DNA of 64,000 nt from Medicago truncatula (lineage: Eukaryota; Streptophyta; Magnoliopsida; Fabales; Fabaceae). A model generated the notes under the pieces. The model ran no database searches. It was not told the origin of the DNA and worked only from the letters and a program-made list of their open reading frames with translations. A program made the position numbers and the translations under genes. Where the stretch lies: assembly GCF_003473485.1 (NCBI RefSeq), contig NC_053044.1, forward strand, positions 51,004,091 to 51,068,090, in the 5' to 3' direction. Shown piece after piece: positions 43,555 through 64,000 of the stretch (positions are counted from its first letter, which is position 1; each line of letters starts with the position of its first letter).

Positions 43555-45089
43555 ACATGTAAAAAATATGATGAAAGTATTAAAAAAGAATCATCGTCCA
43601 AAAGTTAGGAATTTCGTATGAATGAATACTTTTTTGACAAGTATGAATGAATACTTAGTTGATAATTGTAGACAAGGTTGACTAGTCAATGTAAAATATC
43701 ACATTATTATAAATGAAGTCTTACGTTAAGGGACAGATGCAACTAACTTATCATCGTCTCCTTTATCATCAAATGATCGACTTTGTTTCATAGAATTAGG
43801 GGTGTAAATGGTGTTGGTTGAATGATGCATGTTAAAAAAAGTTTTACATTTTTTTTAACCATCGATGTAGTATGTTAATTTGTTGGAAAATGCTAACAAA
43901 TGTCCTTAGAACATTGTTTAAGATGTTAAAAGAAGAAGGTTTTGTAAAGAAAATTATGTATTTATAATTATGACCAATGTTTGACTTATATTTTCAAAAC
44001 ACGGATTGTTTTTATGGATTACTTAAACAATTTTTTTAGGACACTTGTTAGTATGGTACATATATACGAGTTTTAGTTCTTCATTACTAAAATGTAATAA
44101 TTATAAACATTTTAAGTTTCTATATGACTTTTTCCTTTTCTCTTAAACTCTTGTAAGATATGGTTAAGTATTTGCTTTAGAGAGTGTAAGTGTGCTAAGG
44201 TGTTCGGTGTTTGAGAAAAATCTATGTGTTGTTTTCACGTGATATTCTTTGGTTGCATCAGACATCATTCGTGATTTTCTTTTAAAATTTTAGAGTTTTC
44301 ACGTTATCTTTTTGTATTCTTTATTTTCTATATATCAATTTCTTCCAACACAATGATAGGGATGGTCGATTTTGATTAAATTTATTTGCAAACTCGATCA
44401 TTATTTTTGAAACCGAACCAACTCAACCTTACGATGAACGAGTTAGTTCGAGTCATATACATACATATATATATATATATATATATGTCTATTTAATTAA
44501 ATGATGTTGTGTTTCATAAAATGTTCAACGCTAAGAGTAAATTCTATAATTTTAAAATTCTAACACTTATGCAAAATTGCCCTTGAAAATTGGTCTGTTT
44601 AACTCTGGGAAGCCTCGGTAGGTTTTTGTTGGTTTATAGAGTGAAGGTTGTTCCATGGGTAAGATAGATAAATTGATTTAAAATTCACTTGGTGATGAAG
44701 GGTAAATGCGAATTTTGGACTGGGTTACAGCGAAAAAAAATTCACTTATAGCCAAAACAACCTTTACACATGACTCATCCTCCCTGTTGCAACCATATGA
44801 CGACACTAGACTTTTCATCTAACTTGATATTAAAAATGTTTTTTTAATGGTGAACTTGAAGAGAAAATGTATATGCAATATCACAGCGTATGATATATAT
44901 GAATGTGAGGAAAATATAAGAGGGATGTTGAATTGTGTTGGTTTTTTTTTTAAAAATATTTTTTAAGTGTTTAAAAAATAGTTTAGAGTCTTGTTCAGAG
45001 TCTGAAACGGTTATAAAATCACACACATATATAGAGAACACAAAACAATTATATTAGTTTCTCCTACAAATCGAGAGTCGTTCAGTCTC
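43555..45089. other. Intergenic, no gene seen
   Basis: AT-rich with a micro-insertion at 43616-43656, a hAT-like end remnant near 43800 (aggggtgtaaatggtgt) and a (TA)n run at about 44465-44486. No coding sequence recognised. Confidence 0.45.
43616..43656. repeat. Micro-insertion: 9-nt core, 16-bp direct repeats
   Basis: Perfect copies of gtatgaatgaatactt at 43616-43631 and 43641-43656 flank only ttttgacaa, which reads ttgtcaaaa on minus. This is the shortest core found. Confidence 0.85.
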
Positions 45090-45633
45090 CTTGCACTTAG
45101 GGTTGGGAATAGGCTAGGCCGGCCTACAGGGGCCTATGGTCTGGCCTGTTTAAGCCTGGCCTGGCCTGGCCTGTTTATTAAAAAGGTTAGGCTTAGGCTT
45201 TTTAAAAAGCCTATTTAAGTAAATAGGCCAGGCTTAGGCTATTCAAAAAGCCTATGAAGCCTACTAGGCCAGCCTGTTTATGCATGTTAGGCTTCATAGT
45301 GGACTTTTTAAATAGGCTTTAAAGCTTTATAGTGAAATAGGCTTTTAAGGCCTTATAGTAGTGATAGACAAGTCTTACACTGAAATAGGCTTTGAGGCCT
45401 ATTAAGCCTATTTAAAAGTAGATAAAATCGAATGTTTAGTGACTTTAATAGTAAGTAGGCCTGTAATTAGGCTTTCAGGCCAGACCAGGCTTTTAAATAG
45501 GCCAGGCCAGGCCAAAAAAATAGGCCTATGAAAGGCCATAGGCCAGGCTCAGGCCTGCAAAAAATTTCGTAGGCCAGGCTCAGGCCTATCAAAGCCTGGT
45601 CTGGCCTGGCCTATTCCCAACCCTACTTGCACT
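45090..45633. mobile_element. hAT-type MITE with 8-bp TSD
   Basis: The element 45098-45625 (528 bp) starts TAGGGTTGGGAATAGGC and ends, on minus, TAGGGTTGGGAATAGGCC; the word cttgcact flanks it at 45090-45097 and 45626-45633. The interior is packed with ggcctggcct, aggctt and taggcc words in both orientations. The 8-bp TSD and TAGGG ends fit hAT. The identical outer 16 bases indicate recent activity. Confidence 0.92.
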
Positions 45634-46684
45634 TTCAAAGAATCTCACTATTTTCTCTTAAGAATTATAAGATATGAAAGTTTATAAGAAATTCTCTAAG
45701 TATTTGTACGCTATTGATTTTGACAAAGTAAAGACACTTGTAAAAATTTAAAGTATTGTTGCGTTCTTCAACTGCTCAGGTCGTTATATAGGAAGAAATT
45801 TTGAGAGTCTTTGTTGAAGAGTGCTAGCGCATCAAATTATTTAGTCCTTGGGAAGCTTGATCAGAGACGTTGAGATGTTGCTTCAAATGGTTAACGTCAT
45901 TGAGTAGTCATTCGAAATTCCTTTGCTTCAAATGGAATGATTCACTACATTCTCTTTGTCTTTGAATTTCTTTGTTTGTTTCAACGCGTGGTTAGTAGAA
46001 GACAAATTGTACTACTCTAAGTTTGATTGTGACATTCCTTTAGAAGACGACACATTGGTTCAGAGTCTTCAATTCTTCATATGTTTTTGAACGAAATTCC
46101 TCTTCTGATCAGAGTGTTGACTTTCTAGTTGATCTTTCTTCAGATTTTGTTCAAAGTCTTCAAATTTTAGAATCAAAACTTGACTTAAGAATAAGAATTT
46201 AATTCTATGATCCTGCATTCTTGAACATACATTAGCATATCCATAAGTTGTTTTATACCATATTTTCATCAAAACTCCAGATACATCGTACAAATCCTAT
46301 TTTGAATCAACAATATAACACTAGACATAAATTTTCTAATCGTTCTAAACATTAAACACACAATAGTTTCCACACAAGAGTGTCTCTCAAAGGAGCAATA
46401 TGACAATGTATGATATGATGTATAACACTATCATACATTTTGAAGTTGTTTAAGTTTTGAAATTATCTTAAGCCGATTCATATTAGAAAAGATGTCGTTC
46501 ACGGTAACATGCGAAGAACTTGTAGTCCGTGAGAATTCTCCTGTTTCAGATTGTGGCATTTTAATGGCCAAGAAAACAATTATCTTAGAATAACGTTAAT
46601 TTCGTCAAATAACGTTGAAAAATCATATGATGAATACAACAATTACTAACACATTAGTATGATTTTATCTAGACCTTCTCAACC

Positions 46685-46738
46685 AACAAGTGTTGTAAGT
46701 TTTTTTTTTTTTTTTGAGAGAAACAAGTGTTGTAAGTT
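46685..46738. repeat. Micro-insertion: poly(T)-GAGAGA core, 17-bp direct repeats
   Basis: Perfect copies of aacaagtgttgtaagtt at 46685-46701 and 46722-46738 flank a 20-nt core that reads tctctc plus an A-run on minus. Confidence 0.9.
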
Positions 46739-47696
46739 GATAAACAACTTTGAACATGCCCAATTGTGAAAAATATTTGGCCTCCCATTATCTATATATA
46801 ACATGAATTGCGGATAAAAAATATTAATTTTTTTTAATTATAATGTCAATTTACAAAGACGAAAGAATAGTAGTTAATAGCGGGTGCACATAGCGGCGAC
46901 GAACCGTACGATAATCGTCGTAGCAGCACGGAATCAAATAGTTGTATAACAGTGCGGAGCGATAACGACCGTTTCATCCAATATCTGATTTTAATAGGAA
47001 ATTTTTAAATTAACCCTATTTTAAAAATCTTTTTAGGGCATTTATAGAATTTCGTAAACCCTAACATTTTTTAACATTTTCTCTCTTCTCACTAATGCCA
47101 TGAAATACACTCTTCTATATTCTATCTTATGGTTTGTCTTGTTTTATGTTTTTTTTTATTTGTTCCTATGTCTTTTGTTTTTAGGTGTTTTGATTTATAA
47201 ATGTCTCGTGAGATTTGAGTCTTATATTTAATATTATATTAAATATAAGTTTTTTTTTTTTGAGAAATATATGTTTTATTTTATATTTTGTAGTATTATT
47301 CATGTAATTTGTAAAAAAAAAATCAGTAACTGCTATTTATCATACCATTAACACTATCCCACTTTTGAAGTCGACCACTATCCACCGTTATTCGGGATTG
47401 ATATTATGGTCGAAAGGTAAACCTGCTCTTTTGCACTTGGCATGAGTAAGAATCATAACAATAGGACCATTTTCTTTTTCATTAACAAGATAATACATCA
47501 GCTTCACAGGATATGATTCCCATGGTGTGACATCAACCATGTTTCCACTATTGTTAAAATTTAAAAATAATATGTTTCCACTACAATAAGAAATGCATTA
47601 TAGAAGGTTAACCAGATTGAAAAATAAAATACGATGATCAATGTACGATAATACTTATATTCTTTGTTTTAAAAGTATACTTTTTATCAATTAATA

Positions 47697-47749
47697 CAAT
47701 ATTGATACATGATTTTCCCCTAAAAAAAAACAATATTGATACATGATTT
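47697..47749. repeat. Micro-insertion: TCCCCT-A9 core, 19-bp direct repeats
   Basis: Perfect copies of caatattgatacatgattt at 47697-47715 and 47731-47749 flank tcccct plus nine A. It has the longest direct repeat of the set. Confidence 0.92.
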
Positions 47750-48184
47750 CTTTCCAGTTCCATAGTTGTCACTTGGACTATTACATAAAGCAGTCCAATG
47801 TTGTTTTTAAAATATACAAATCCTCTTCTCACAATAGTTATCCTTTTACATGTTTTAGTTTTAGTCATCAAAACTAAAAAAATTCAAAACAGTTTCCAAA
47901 ACTATAAATTTAAAAAAATAGTTTAGCAAAAAAGTTTTTAATTTTCAAGTTTTTAAAAACTAAAAAAGAGTTTTTGGAAAGTGTTTCAAATAGGCTAATT
48001 TTTATGTTTTAGTTTTTTTAATAAGTGTAATTTTTTTTTTTTGCTTATAATTTGGGACGGAAGGAGTATATATGAATAAAGTTAGAAGAAGACTTTTGTG
48101 TTGGGAAAGATGATATAATGCCCTTATTGAAGAAGCAAAATAGATGTATTGATTTAATTATTTTCTTTTGTTAGATGAAATTAT

Positions 48185-48295
48185 AAATAATCATTTAAAA
48201 CATTCATACAAAGTGAATGAGTTAAAGTTTGAATCTCGGTTACAATGTCTAACTTAACAATTTTGACATTTTTACGAGTTGAGTTATAAGTTGTG
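48185..48295 (-). mobile_element. Diverged SINE copy, reversed
   Basis: On minus it reads aactcaactcgt, aaaatgtcaaaattgttaag, gacattgtaaccgag, then attcaaactttaac. Word order matches the 18703-18854 copy, with a decayed B box. No TSD. Confidence 0.6.
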
Positions 48296-48299
48296 TCCA

Positions 48300-48347
48300 T
48301 CTAATTCAATTTTTTTTTTCTACCAAAAAAGTTCTAATTCAATTTTT
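48300..48347. repeat. Micro-insertion: TTTTCTACC-An core, 15-bp direct repeats
   Basis: Perfect copies of tctaattcaattttt at 48300-48314 and 48333-48347 flank ttttctacc, an A-run and gt. It adjoins the reversed SINE copy. Confidence 0.7.
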
Positions 48348-48840
48348 AAATCAAATAAATTAGGGAGTTTCTATGGTACACCCTTAAATTAAAGTGTACC
48401 AGTACATCTATTTCATAAATCAATAAGTTATCGATCATTTTTATATAATAAAGAGATATTTATCAACTTTTATATTTAAAAAAATATTATTTTATAAGAA
48501 AAAACGTCATTTGATCCTGTATTAGAATCATACTAATTTTTTAACATTTTATCCAAAAAAATAATCAATATTCACTATTTGGGTATTAAAAATTAAAAAA
48601 AAATTGAATTTTGATTTGCCGACACTTTTGAGAAATAAAATATAATTATTATAATTGTAACCAATAGAAAATATATTTTTTCTAAAAAAAATAACTCATT
48701 AAACTATTCATTTAACATATGGGTGTACCGCGTAAAAATTAACCTTTTGTTTTATTTTTTATATTCGAGTGGAGTAAATAGGGAGGAAGTGAAAAAAAGT
48801 GGGACCCGCGTAAAAATTCTAACTCCTCCTCCGTGGTGAA

Positions 48841-49049
48841 GAAACCCGGTGAGAGTCTAGAGAGGTAATTGGTATTAACAAATCTACATTTCCACTACCA
48901 CCTTTGTCCCTCACTTACGCTTCACTCTCAATAAAAACCACCGCATCACGTGGACCACAGATCGTAACCACCTTTCGCCGCCGCTGCGATTTCTTTTGTT
49001 CCATTCCAGAAATTGCAACTCCGGCGAGCCAAGCTGGTCGTCAATTGAG
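48841..49049 (+). other. Probable 5' leader exon of ECA3
   Basis: A pocket of higher GC content with C/T-rich sequence ends at a plausible donor (attgag, gt at 49050). An acceptor gcag at 49561-49564 would join it to the leader part (49565-49886) of the first coding exon. Position is inferred from composition and splice sites only. Confidence 0.5.
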
Positions 49050-49886
49050 GTTGGAAACTTTTCTCACTGTCATCAATTTTTTCCCTCATTCTGTAGATTC
49101 GTTCATGAATTTCTCCATTGCTTTAATGACTGAATCAAATTACGTTTTCTGTTTTTATGAATGAATCTGTGTTTCATGTTCATTTTGAAGTAGTAACTTG
49201 TGCAATGGAAAGAGAGAAAATGAAACGGATTAATAGATCTCTTATTGTTTAGGGATATTTTTGGTTTAAAGAAACTCAACTAATCCAAAACACAATAAAT
49301 AAATAATCAAGTTGAATTTAGTTTGAGTGCCATACAGAAAAAAAGGTTATTAGCATGACTTGATTGCAGTTATGGTTTAACTTGAGATTATGCTGGATTG
49401 CTATTTCATTTTTCAAACTCACTTGCCTCACATCGTTTTGCATTAGGTTTTAGGTTACGAAGAAACCAAATATTTTAGAAGGAGGTTTGGGAATTAGCAT
49501 ATGAATTATAAGTTAGTTTTATATTGAAGTTTAATCTAATATATGCACTACTTGTTGCTGGCAGAGCTCAACGTGTACTTCCAAGTTCCAAGGGTCTTCT
49601 AGTGCATGCTATCTATATTCAGAGTGTCAAGTTGTGTTAATTGGCATTGAGCTCTAGAAATCCCAAAACAACTGGGATGAAATAGGTCCAATACGGCATT
49701 GCTTTATTATAAAGGCTGTGCTTCCCCACATTAGTAGGCGCCAGAGGGACACTCAGTCACTGAGACTAAGAATTAAGAAAGAATTGGGCATGACACCCGC
49801 ACATTCTATCTATCTTTCCATTTGAAACTTCAAGCAACAAAAAGCCTAGTTCCCGAGGCTCTTATCTTCAATCCAATCCTACAATC

Positions 49887-61324
<11,438 letters not shown>

Positions 61325-62105
61325 TAATTTACTTCAAATTTATTTGGGAGTTTTATTAGCTGTATTGTTCTCTGCAATGTATGAAGATTTCCATTTACCC
61401 TTGTATATTCTGTTATGCAAGCTTCACAGGCATCATATATTGTTTTGCATTATTGTATACTTAATTTATGCCTAATCCCTCTTTGGTTTGGTTTGGTTTG
61501 TTTTTAGTTATAATATGTGCTTTTAAATAAAAAGAATATATCATTATTAGGTATTTTATATTGGGTTTGACTCATCCTTACAAATATAGCTTCTAAGGTG
61601 AGAGGTTTCACTCTTTATAAAAGTACTTTTTAGCCTAATCCTTTTACAATGTGTGACTTAGGTTTTTGATAATAGTCTAATACACATCTCCACACACCCA
61701 ATACTATTGGGCTTGATGCCTGGGTAATAGAGTGTGTAATTTTTTTAAATTTTTTTTTTTATTGATAAAATATATGAATTTTTAATAGTACAATTACTAA
61801 ACAATTAATTTGGAGAAATAATTACTCTTTTTTATCAATTTCATAAGAGTTTTTGATATATTATATGAGTTATAATATTTCAATTTTTTTATTATTTGTA
61901 AATTATAATAAATTTATTTATAGTATTATATATATATATATATCATTAAATTTATTAATGTAAATTTTGATGTTTATATTTATGAATGGTTTTGTTATGT
62001 CAAAAACATACATAATATTATTTATTTTTTTATGTGCTGATATTATATTTATTTAACTGAACATAATAATATATGATCAACAATTTATATTGTTTCTTAA
62101 ATAAA

Positions 62106-62334
62106 TACTGCCTCCGGTCCTATTCATAAGAATTTTTGTGTTTTTTGGTCCTTTTTATACCCCTATTTAATATGAGATTTATGTTCTCAAAGTCACTCTC
62201 ATAATTGATATACAAGATTTATGGTTGGGGGTATATTCCGAATGATAGTTTAGTTTTTGTAGCATTAAATATGTTCCTTGGTCTCTGTTTTTTGTAATTT
62301 TTCCTTATATTATTATTAAGGACCGGAGGGAGTA
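62106..62334. mobile_element. Stowaway MITE (TA target duplication)
   Basis: The ends CTGCCTCCGGTCCT (from 62108) and, on minus, CTCCCTCCGGTCCT (from 62332) match the Stowaway consensus CTCCCTCCGTTCC closely, and TA flanks both sides (62106-62107, 62333-62334). Length is 225 bp. Mariner-type superfamily. Confidence 0.92.
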
Positions 62335-62650
62335 CAATATATATTCTTGTTAGTCTCTTCTTTTTTTATTTTTTGGCGTATTAGAAGGTATTCTTTTGAT
62401 CTGGTAATAGATGTGCATAAAATATCCTAGGAAATTAGATTACCCCCATCCACAAGAATCGATTGCGAGACAATGGACAAAGCAACGTGCAATTGCTTAA
62501 AAAGGTTCCTATAATTACTTTTTCAAAAGCTCCTCCTTTTCATGTTTACTTCATTAAAAATAAGCTACGTTTTTCTTAAATTTTATATTGAGCCTAGTTC
62601 ATCCTTACAAAACTGACTTATATGAGAGGCGTCGCTATTTATAAATTATT

Positions 62651-64000
62651 GGCTAAAGTGCACTTTTTCCCCTCTAACTTTCAAAAACTTGCAATTTTGG
62701 CCCCCTAAGTATCAAAACAACAATTTTGGCCCCCTAAGATTTAGCCTCTTTGCATCTTTGGTGCTTTTGGTTAATTTTGACTTATTCAACGCCTACGTGG
62801 CAGGCCACGTGTGTAATTAATTAATTAAAAAATTTAAAAAACCAAAAAATCAATTTTTAAATTAAATAAATGAAAAAAAGAATTAAAAAATCAGAAAAAA
62901 TAAATAAAAATAAAATCCAAAACACTTCTTCATGTTATCTTCATCTCTTCCAATCCAACCCTAACAATAAGAAACATTGCTGTCAGAATCATCAGAAATA
63001 TCACTATCACTACCAGAAATTAAATAATCCAGAAAAATTAATCTTCATCATCTTGATAATTTTGTTCATCATCTAAATTGAAATCCTAGAAGAAAAATTT
63101 TGCTTCATAAACAACAATCACCCTCTACATACTATTCCCCATAATATATTATTCAAATCCAAAATATCAACAATTACAACAAATTCAATGCAGCAATTAC
63201 ACAATTGCCAAACATCTCTTCATACTGTTTTTGGAAAAATTCATGGGAGCAATTACGAATATGCGACGGAACTCCACAACAAACACAACCTAAATTAAAT
63301 TGGAGAACAATCACAACAAACACACTCTTCCATATCTTTTTTAGATCTAGTTCTTCATCATGGCAAGCTGCTACAACTGATAAACAAACCCCTGCCTACT
63401 GTTAAAAACGCAGCAGCATAAAGCGCAACATACAGAGGGACATACAAAGCCAAAACACCAAAAATAAACAAAGCAAAATACATGCCCACCCTAAATGCCG
63501 AACTGCAACAACAGAACCTGCACCAATAGCTGAAAGGTCCAAAAATACCAAACCCCATAGCAGATCCAAACAAAACAGCGTCGTTCATCGTCCTCGTCGT
63601 CTTCGTCAGTGTCATTTTCGGGTTCGTTGTTGGGATCGGCGACGGAAGAGCAATTGACGGTGGAGGGAAGTTCGGAATCGATGTGGTTGGATTCTTCTTG
63701 GTCTACGGTGGTGGCTGTTGTTAGCTTGGGGGTTTTGTTGGGAAGGTGATGGGTTCAAGAGGAAGAAGAAGAAACCATTGGAATGGAAGGTGGTGCTGGT
63801 GGCTGGGGTTAGTAGAGAGAAAGAAGGGAGATTGAACCAAGGTTACACATAGATTGGAAGAAGCCATCGGAAGTAAAAAGAATGGATTTTTTTATTTTTT
63901 CTGATTTTTTTTTATTTTTTTTAATTTATTTAATTTAAAAATTGATTTTTTGGTTTTTTAAATTTTTAAATTAATTAATTACACACGTGGCCTGCCACGT
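62651..64000. mobile_element. Mutator-like element with captured DNA (right end cut)
   Basis: The left end GGCTAAAGTGCACTTTTTCC is the same family as 58110-59148. The inner part of its left arm (acgtggcaggccacgtgtgt and following A/T words, about 62795-62930) is mirrored at about 63880-64000, so the right TIR has begun but its outer 150 bp lie outside. Between the arms, about 62930-63880, is sequence of more balanced composition, C/A-rich and gene-like on minus. Two minus-strand stretches look protein-like (a MASSNLCVTLVQSPFF start near 63865; an acidic run ENDTDEDDEDDE near 63600) but are in different frames, with a stop between them. Confidence 0.75.

Larger units (their letters stand above)
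45634..48840. other. Intergenic, upstream of ECA3
   Basis: AT-rich with three micro-insertions and a SINE copy listed separately. At 46860-47400 composition is mixed (gcggcgacgaaccgtacg) and unclassified. A solitary Stowaway-like end, gggacggaaggagta, lies at about 48053-48068 without a left partner nearby. Confidence 0.4.

Noticed and set aside
47233-47283. T-run between aaatataagtttt and aaatatatgtttt
   Set aside because: Direct repeat is AT-only with a mismatch; could be chance in this composition.

Overview
The window is plant nuclear DNA from a dicot. It is very AT-rich, its genes have short exons with ordinary GT-AG introns, and its proteins read closest to Arabidopsis families that I recall. 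The mix of small transposons resembles that of a legume such as Medicago; the species is an inference from style, not something the sequence proves.

Layout, left to right. (1) 874-7577, minus: an eight-exon WD40 gene, the plant Cockayne syndrome A (CSA/ERCC8) substrate receptor; its 3 kb fourth intron holds a LINE and two tandem duplications. (2) 10556-11684, minus: a 68-residue lipid-anchored protein with a VCP/p97-binding-like motif. (3) 12817-13515, minus: a single-exon ZCF37-like protein. (4) 14097-14168, minus: tRNA-Pro(TGG). (5) 17819-18462 and 22746-23498, minus: two tandem CYSTM genes (cysteine-rich tail proteins). (6) 27310-30469, plus: a 13-exon nucleobase-ascorbate transporter with one GC-AG intron. 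(7) 31752-33966, plus: a heptahelical PAQR-type protein (HHP4-like). (8) 36305-36376, plus: tRNA-Gln(TTG). (9) 40285-41119, plus: a SOB FIVE-LIKE (SOFL) protein. (10) 49887 to beyond 61309, plus: the first 293 codons of an ECA3-type P2A Ca2+/Mn2+-ATPase that runs off the right edge. The genes are unrelated housekeeping or signalling genes; only the CYSTM pair forms a family cluster.

Between and inside the genes lie many small mobile elements, several with exact boundaries set by target-site duplications (TSDs): an RTE-like LINE (17 bp), a SINE (16 bp), Mutator-like elements (8-9 bp), a hAT MITE (8 bp) and a Stowaway MITE (TA). I saw no LTR pair and no capsid- or envelope-bearing element.

The most striking pattern is not a standard feature type. 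At about 20 places, 9-37 nt A-rich or T-rich cores are flanked by direct repeats of mostly 14-19 bp. These look like retrotransposition events truncated almost to the poly(A) tail. Two core types recur (TTTGTACC-An and TTGTC-An), which argues against random slippage.
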